Positions 7,605-9,628 of a stretch of DNA of 9,628 bases are shown piece by piece. The notes below the pieces were generated by a model that was not told the origin of the DNA, ran no database searches, and was given only the letters and a program-made list of their open reading frames with translations. Position 1 is the first letter of the stretch. Each line of letters starts with the position of its first letter. Origin of the DNA: an uncultured Clostridia bacterium (GTDB lineage: Bacteria > Bacillota > Clostridia > Oscillospirales > Ruminococcaceae). The translations under genes and the position numbers were made by a program. Location: assembly GCA_945933905.1 (NCBI GenBank), contig CAMEQX010000031.1, positions 1-9,628 on the forward strand. Direction: 5' to 3'.

Positions 7605-7689
7605 AAAATGCACAAAAAATCAAGGCGAAAAACCACAATTTTCACGAAATTTTAATAAATGAGAAAAAACCCTTTTCAAATTTAGATTT

Positions 7690-7717
7690 TTGTGCTAAAA
7701 TAAGAATAGGGTATAAT
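7690..7717 (+). promoter_or_regulatory. Probable sigma-A-type promoter for the minD-mgsA pair
   Basis: A perfect TATAAT (7712-7717) is preceded by TTGTGC (7690-7695) at a 16-base spacing. The -35 is weak and the spacing slightly short. The region after the PBP2 stop is strongly AT-rich, while the flanking genes are not. The predicted start near 7724 lies after the upstream in-frame ATG at 7723, which argues for the minD start at 7777. Confidence 0.6.
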
Positions 7718-7731
7718 TTGGTATGATGTCG

Positions 7732-7748
7732 GCAAAATCGGATTTTGC
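7732..7748. repeat. 17-bp inverted repeat in the minD leader
   Basis: GCAAAATC (7732-7739) and GATTTTGC (7741-7748) are perfect reverse complements around one central base. The element starts about eight bases after the predicted transcription start. It could be an operator or, as RNA, a hairpin with six pairs and a five-base loop. A second ATTTTG copy follows at 7752-7757, and GTCGGC occurs on both sides (7729-7734 and 7758-7763). Confidence 0.5.
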
Positions 7749-7776
7749 GGAATTTTGTCGGCGGAGAGGGGAAATT

Positions 7777-8514
7777 ATGTCACAAATAATAGCTGTTACA
7801 GCAGGAAAGGGCGGAACAGGAAAGTCCACCACATCGGCAAACGTCGCTACGGGTCTTGCGACTCTCGGTCACAAGACGCTGCTCGTGGAGCTGGACTTCG
7901 GTCTGCGCTGCCTTGATATAATGCTCGGAATTAAGGACAAGGTTAAGCACGATATCGGCGAATATCTCGAGGGAAGAATTGATATTCTGACGGCAACGAC
8001 AAAGGTTGACCGCGTGGAAAACCTCTATCTCGTCTGCGCGACAAGAAACCCGTTTATCGATATCAACCCCGAGAAGATTATGGGCGTGTGCGAGGAGATG
8101 CGCGAGCATTTCGATTACATAATCATCGATACCGCGGGCGTGGGAAGCTCTGTGTTCAGCGTAATTAAGGCGGCTGAGCTCATTCTGATGGTTACCACAC
8201 CCGATACGGTTTGCGTGCGCGACGGCGCAATTCTCTCGGACTTCCTCTATGTCAAGAATTGTATAAATCAGCGCCTCGTCATCAACAAGGTCAGCCCGAA
8301 TTTCAAGGAAGAGGAAATCCTCTACGATTTGGACGAGGTTATGGACAGCGTGGGTATCCCGCTTATCGGCGTTGTGCCCGAGGACCAGAACATCAAAATC
8401 TGCGGCGCGAAGGGCGAGGCTCTGCCCCCCACCTGCGGCGGCTATAAGGCTTATTCCGCGATTGCAAAGCGCATTACAGGTCAGGATGTTCCGCTTACAA
8501 TTAAGATTGACTAA
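7777..8514 (+). CDS. minD: MinD-like P-loop ATPase (septum-site/positioning family), no C-terminal membrane-targeting helix
   Basis: MinD ATPases dimerise on ATP, bind the membrane and recruit MinC to keep FtsZ rings off the poles. This 245-residue product carries a deviant Walker A (GKGGTGKSTT, 10-19, signature Lys11 and Lys16), the MinD-like switch region LDFGLRCLD (39-47, usually GLRNLD), ENLYLVCA at 81-88, Walker B IIIDTAG (115-121, shorter than the usual DSPAG by one residue) and IGVVPED near the end. It stops at TGQDVPLTIKID, about where MinD proteins begin the amphipathic membrane helix, and nothing resembling that helix is present. The start at 7777 gives the family N-terminus MSQIIAVTAGKGG and follows GGAGAGGGG at good spacing; an upstream ATG at 7723 is probably not transcribed. 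minC and minE are not adjacent. It lies after the elongasome operon and abuts the mgsA-like gene. Family membership is confident; a role as true MinD is less so. Confidence 0.82.
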   Translation: MSQIIAVTAGKGGTGKSTTSANVATGLATLGHKTLLVELDFGLRCLDIMLGIKDKVKHDIGEYLEGRIDILTATTKVDRVENLYLVCATRNPFIDINPEKIMGVCEEMREHFDYIIIDTAGVGSSVFSVIKAAELILMVTTPDTVCVRDGAILSDFLYVKNCINQRLVINKVSPNFKEEEILYDLDEVMDSVGIPLIGVVPEDQNIKICGAKGEALPPTCGGYKAYSAIAKRITGQDVPLTIKID

Positions 8515-8520
8515 GGGGTG
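8513..8520 (+). promoter_or_regulatory. Ribosome binding site that fixes the TTG start of the mgsA-like gene
   Basis: AAGGGGTG begins inside the minD stop codon TAA (8512-8514). The GGGG is eight bases before the TTG at 8527. The competing GTG at 8518 lies within this site and so cannot use it. Confidence 0.7.
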
Positions 8521-8526
8521 TTTCAG

Positions 8527-8922
8527 TTGAACATTGCTCTTATAGCTCACGACGCAAAAAAGGAGCTTATGGTTCAGTTCTGCATAGCATACTGCGGAAT
8601 TCTGAACAATTACAATATTTGCGCGACAGGCACAACGGGAAAGATTGTTGCCGAGGCGACAGGTCTGCAAATCAAGCGCTTTCTGAGCGGCTCTCAGGGC
8701 GGCGGAGAACAGCTGGTTTCCGAGATTAGCTGCAACGAAATCGACCTTTTGATTTTCTTCCGCGACCCGCTTACAATGAAATCACACGAGCCGAATGACA
8801 TCAACATTCTGCGGGTTTGCGATGTGCATAATATCCCTGTTGCTACGAATATAGCGACAGCCGAGGCGCTTATCCACGCACTGAAGCGCGGCGACCTCGA
8901 TTGGCGCGAATATATGAGATAA
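8527..8922 (+). CDS. mgsA: Methylglyoxal synthase-like protein with altered active site
   Basis: Methylglyoxal synthase converts dihydroxyacetone phosphate to methylglyoxal and phosphate, a bypass of lower glycolysis. The 131-residue product aligns without gaps to my recollection of B. subtilis and E. coli MgsA: IALIAHD (3-9), the phosphate loop ATGTTGKI (33-40), SG at 54-55, LIFFRDPL (75-82), HEP (87-89) and NIPVATNIATAE (102-113). Phosphate-binding residues, Asp80 (E. coli Asp91) and His87 (E. coli His98) are kept. The catalytic Asp71 of E. coli is Gly60 here, with Glu61 next to it, and Asp101 is Asn90 with Asp91 next to it. Activity is therefore uncertain. I chose the TTG start because it gives the N-terminus MNIALIAHD of homologues and fits the ribosome site; GTG at 8518 is the alternative. 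It is probably cotranscribed with minD. Confidence 0.85.
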   Translation: MNIALIAHDAKKELMVQFCIAYCGILNNYNICATGTTGKIVAEATGLQIKRFLSGSQGGGEQLVSEISCNEIDLLIFFRDPLTMKSHEPNDINILRVCDVHNIPVATNIATAEALIHALKRGDLDWREYMR

Positions 8923-8927
8923 TTTCC

Positions 8928-8955
8928 GCGCGCTCTTCGGGGCGCGCTTTATTTT
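8928..8955 (+). terminator. Hairpin terminator between the mgsA-like gene and recO
   Basis: An 8-bp GC stem (8928-8935 with 8940-8947, one G-U pair) closes on a C(UUCG)G tetraloop, which is unusually stable, and is followed by TTTATTTT. The T run is interrupted, so read-through into recO is possible. The recO ribosome site starts directly after it. Confidence 0.7.
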
Positions 8956-8966
8956 GAGGAGAAAAA

Positions 8967-9628
8967 ATGCTGGTAACGTATGAGGGGATTGTGATTGCGC
9001 GGCGCGAGGTCGGCGAAAACAGCGTGTTTATCGACATCTTGACCGACGAGCAAGGCATAATCGAGGCTTCCGCGCACGGCGCAAACAAAATCAACAGCTC
9101 GATTTTATCGGCGGCGGCGCTTTTCTCCTATTCAACGTTTTCGCTGTCGAAGAACAAAATGCGCTATACCGTAAACTCCGCGAAGCCGAAATTCACCTTC
9201 CACGAGCTCGGACAGGATATCGAAAAACTCGCGCTTGCCTCGTATTTCGCGCAGAGCGTGAGATACTGCACGCCGTCCGAGCAGCCTCAGGACAGCATCG
9301 TGCGGTTTTTCGCGATTGCGCTGTTCGAGATTATGCACGGGCGACCGCTTGCCTCGGTTAAGGCGGCGTTTGAGCTGCGGTATTGCAGAGAGCTTGGCTT
9401 CGCGCCGAATTTAGTCGCCTGCGACAACTGCGGCGAGTATGACTGCGCGGACGGAATGTACTTTTTGCCCGACAAGGCAAAGCTGATTTGCGCGGAATGT
9501 CTGTATGTCGAAAACGCCGTGAAGCTGCTCCCCGAGACGCTTTTCGCGATGAGGAACATCGTCTTTTCTCCCCGCGACCGCGCGTTTAAGTTCAACATCT
9601 CAAAGGCTGCCGAAAAACAACTCGGCGA
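8967..9628 (+). CDS. recO: DNA repair protein RecO, C-terminus cut off by the window edge
   Basis: RecO works with RecR in recombinational repair: it displaces or works around single-strand binding protein, loads RecA and anneals strands. The visible 220 codons are uninterrupted. The N-terminal OB-fold region covers about residues 1-78 (VTYEGIVIARREVGENSVFID, DEQGIIEASAHGAN), followed by the helical domain with LASYFAQSVRY (90-100), LFEIMHGRP (119-127) and AAFELRYCRELGFAP (133-147). A zinc site is suggested by C152-x2-C155 and C175-x2-C178. RecO proteins usually have about 240-260 residues, so only the last few tens are missing. The ATG lies five bases after GAGGAG (8956-8961). No further promoter is obvious between the mgsA-like terminator and the start, so expression may rely on read-through or on a promoter inside mgsA; both are guesses. 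Confidence 0.92.
   Translation, partial: MLVTYEGIVIARREVGENSVFIDILTDEQGIIEASAHGANKINSSILSAAALFSYSTFSLSKNKMRYTVNSAKPKFTFHELGQDIEKLALASYFAQSVRYCTPSEQPQDSIVRFFAIALFEIMHGRPLASVKAAFELRYCRELGFAPNLVACDNCGEYDCADGMYFLPDKAKLICAECLYVENAVKLLPETLFAMRNIVFSPRDRAFKFNISKAAEKQLG

Noticed and set aside
7601..7645. A terminator after PBP2 (GTGAAAA with TTTTCAC)
   Set aside because: The stem has seven AT-rich pairs across a loop of about 31 bases with no clean T run. The following GAAAA/TTTTC hairpin is also too weak, so the end of the mre operon is left open.
7723..7776. An 18-codon N-terminal extension of the MinD-like protein
   Set aside because: The upstream ATG is at the predicted transcription start without a ribosome site, while the internal ATG has a strong one and matches the family N-terminus.

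Overview
The window looks like ordinary chromosome from a Gram-positive clostridium, most likely of the Ruminococcaceae/Oscillospiraceae type. The evidence is the gene content (tmcAL, ackA, mreBCD with a class B PBP, a MinD-type ATPase, a methylglyoxal synthase homologue, recO), purine-rich Shine-Dalgarno sites in front of most genes, AT-rich sigma-A-like promoters between moderately GC-rich genes, and protein sequences that read like Firmicutes homologues. I see no mobile element, CRISPR array, rRNA or tRNA. The genus is an inference and could not be checked by search.

Left region (1-2850): a divergent pair of units. The minus-strand unit encodes a 98-residue membrane protein followed by tmcAL (tRNA-Met wobble cytidine acetylation), which runs off the left edge. 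The plus-strand unit is ackA (acetate kinase) alone, closed by an intrinsic terminator. The two promoters between them are near copies of each other (27 of 31 positions) in inverted orientation. Both outer enzymes act on acetate.

Middle region (2900-7604): the cell-elongation operon mreB-mreC-mreD-PBP2 with its own promoter. Products are the actin-like MreB filament, the MreC and MreD membrane partners, and the transpeptidase that makes sidewall peptidoglycan.

Right region (7690-8955): a second promoter drives a MinD-like ATPase and a methylglyoxal synthase-like protein. They are tightly packed: the Shine-Dalgarno site of the second gene abuts the stop of the first. minC and minE, often found here in clostridia, are absent. 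The MinD lacks the usual C-terminal membrane-targeting helix, and the MgsA homologue lacks two of the catalytic aspartates known from E. coli MgsA. A hairpin with a UUCG loop separates this pair from recO, which runs off the right edge.

Nothing here is a clearly new system. The most unusual parts are the MinD-like/MgsA-like pair and the mirrored promoters between the acetate-using genes.
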